A stretch of DNA of 6,423 bases from Spirosomataceae bacterium (GTDB taxonomy: Bacteria; Bacteroidota; Bacteroidia; Cytophagales; Spirosomataceae). This document shows positions 5,639 through 6,423 of this stretch, piece after piece. Position 1 is the stretch's first letter. The number at the start of each line of letters is the position of its first letter. A program made the translations under genes and the position numbers. The DNA is taken from the NCBI GenBank assembly GCA_030731175.1, contig JANQUM010000159.1, positions 1-6,423 of the forward strand, written 5' to 3'. The notes under the pieces are model-generated. The model was not told the origin of the DNA. It saw only the letters and a list, made by a program, of their open reading frames with translations, and ran no database searches.

Positions 5639-6154
5639 ATGAAACCTCTCACAATTGGCTCTCGCATCAAAACCGAAGACTACGGCATCGGTGTAATTAT
5701 TAATGTCAGAGCAAACTTCTACGACGTAGTTTTTCACAACCACGGAGCAGACACGCTCTATTTCGACGAAGAGTTTGAAATCATCGAAGCTGCTTCCGCT
5801 CCGAAAGATGTTGTCAGCTTTCAGCAAATCGAAGAAACGCTAACAAATATTCTCGAAAAATGGAACGGGCAAACCGAAACCGTTGACCTCGCCGATCGTT
5901 GGAAAAACGGAACGCTTATTCTCAAACCCGCCGACGATAACCTTTCGGTGAAAGAAATGCCAATCGAAACGTTCTTTCATAAAATTGTGATGATGCGAGA
6001 CAAACTCCGTGTACTCGAACAAAAAGTAAACGCCAGCGACCTCGACGACTCCGCCAAGGTGGATTGCCAGCAATACATTACCCGCTGTTACGGCTCAATG
6101 ACATCGTTCAACGTGCTTTTTAAAGATAAAAAAGACCATTTTAGTACGAAGTAA
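5639..6154 (+). CDS. Conserved protein with Tudor-like N-terminal domain
   Basis: This is a 171-residue cytoplasmic protein. The N-terminal 50 residues (IGSRIKTEDYGIGVIINVRA, then a strand with YDVVFHNHG and FEIIEA) look like a small beta-barrel of the Tudor/CarD-like type, in which a G-x-G turn separates two strands. The rest is mostly helical: VSFQQIEETLTNILEKW (59-75), LADRWKNGTLILKPAD (84-99), a coiled-coil-like helix FFHKIVMMRDKLRVLEQKV (112-130) and a final segment with QQYITRCYGSMTSFNVLFK. I recall close relatives as uncharacterised proteins common in Bacteroidota, with the C-terminal motif PIxTFFHKIVMxRDxLRVxEQK well conserved. This is memory and not a search. The reading frame extends upstream to a TTG at 5573 inside the previous gene. 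ATG at 5639 is preferred because the domain begins there. It may bind nucleic acid or protein partners. Confidence 0.85.
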   Translation: MKPLTIGSRIKTEDYGIGVIINVRANFYDVVFHNHGADTLYFDEEFEIIEAASAPKDVVSFQQIEETLTNILEKWNGQTETVDLADRWKNGTLILKPADDNLSVKEMPIETFFHKIVMMRDKLRVLEQKVNASDLDDSAKVDCQQYITRCYGSMTSFNVLFKDKKDHFSTK

Positions 6155-6217
6155 GTCGAGTCACTTTCAAATTTACAAGTTACAAAAAGGGATACAAAGC
6201 TGTGAAGAGCTGTCGGC

Positions 6218-6305
6218 TCGATGAATAGTATAGCGGCGGGTATTAACCTGCCGTCTGAGGAGTTGAACAACCTCCAATCGTCGATTAAACCCCTTAATCC
6301 ATCGA
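6218..6305 (+). ncRNA. Possible multi-stem structured RNA, strand uncertain
   Basis: An outer 6-bp pairing, TCGATG (6218-6223) with CATCGA (6300-6305), encloses three hairpins. The first is CGGCGGGT/ACCTGCCG with a 4-base loop (6234-6253, one G-T pair). The second is GGAGTT/AACCTCC with a bulged C and loop GAAC (6259-6275). The third is GATTAA/TTAATC with a 5-base loop (6283-6299). The stretch is more GC-rich than its surroundings and lies in a spacer without an open frame. It matches no RNA family I know: loop sizes and bases are wrong for tRNA, and hammerhead, RNase P and tmRNA landmarks are absent. The pairing works on either strand. It could also be a 3' UTR element or chance. Confidence 0.25.
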
Positions 6306-6355
6306 ACGAATGACCGCGTAAGTCAATTTGTCGAAATTGCTAACATTATTATCCT

Positions 6356-6363
6356 GACCTTTG
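6356..6363 (+). promoter_or_regulatory. Possible -7 element for a gene starting near the right edge
   Basis: GACCTTTG matches seven of eight positions of TAnnTTTG and is followed by CAGC, as in many Bacteroidota promoters. It sits 35 bases before an ATG at 6399. A TTG at 6337 is only 16 bases upstream, shorter than the usual 19-21, so the match is incomplete. Confidence 0.3.
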
Positions 6364-6398
6364 CAGCATATAATAATGTACAATTTTCGATAAAATTC

Positions 6399-6423
6399 AT
6401 GAGGCTGGCTATTAGTATTGTTC
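6399..6423 (+). CDS. Possible start of a gene running off the window
   Basis: ATG at 6399 opens a frame MRLAISIV that continues to the edge. The residues could begin a signal peptide, and a promoter-like element lies 35 bases upstream. Eight codons cannot establish a gene or a product. Confidence 0.3.

Noticed and set aside
6218..6305. tRNA or hammerhead ribozyme reading of the stem-loop cluster
   Set aside because: Hairpin loops are 4-5 bases, not 7, and there is no T-loop consensus or CCA end. A CTGAGGA string recalls the hammerhead core, but the GAAA and matching stems are missing.

Overview
The window looks like chromosomal DNA from a Bacteroidota member, most likely a Cytophagales-type environmental bacterium. 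This is inferred from four things. There is a TPR-repeat HisKA_2 sensor kinase translationally coupled to a LytTR response regulator. Start codons lack Shine-Dalgarno sequences and the spacers are AT-rich. At least one promoter element fits the Bacteroidota -7 consensus TAnnTTTG. A small Tudor-like protein belongs to a type I recall mainly from this phylum. No rRNA, tRNA, CRISPR array, insertion sequence or phage gene is visible.

Layout. Positions 1-1401 (minus strand) hold three genes reading leftwards: a stand-alone LytTR DNA-binding protein, a lipoprotein with an NTF2/DUF4440-like fold, and a second secreted SnoaL/NTF2-like protein cut by the window edge. Positions 1402-1732 are non-coding and carry direct repeats with an exact 21-nt period upstream of the LytTR gene. 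Positions 1733-4275 (minus) hold the two-component pair, kinase first, with a 4-base ATGA overlap. Positions 4380-4706 (minus) encode a small unrecognised protein. A 337-base divergent spacer (4707-5043) follows. The plus-strand genes come next: a secreted PsbP/DcrB-like protein (5044-5586) and a Tudor-like conserved protein (5639-6154). The last 270 bases hold a group of stem-loops, a possible promoter and perhaps the first codons of another gene.

How the parts may work together. The kinase has a periplasmic TPR region, one membrane helix and a cytoplasmic HisKA_2/HATPase module. It should phosphorylate Asp57 of the response regulator, whose LytTR domain binds DNA. The stand-alone LytTR protein has no receiver, so it must be controlled another way, perhaps by its own level. 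Three copies of a 9-bp core lie at 21-nt spacing upstream of its start, and this is the geometry LytTR dimers are known to bind. A self-regulated LytTR gene followed by two exported NTF2-like proteins is the most interesting hypothesis here. It is an inference from spacing and has not been shown. The kinase/regulator pair and the plus-strand genes otherwise look like ordinary Bacteroidota chromosome.
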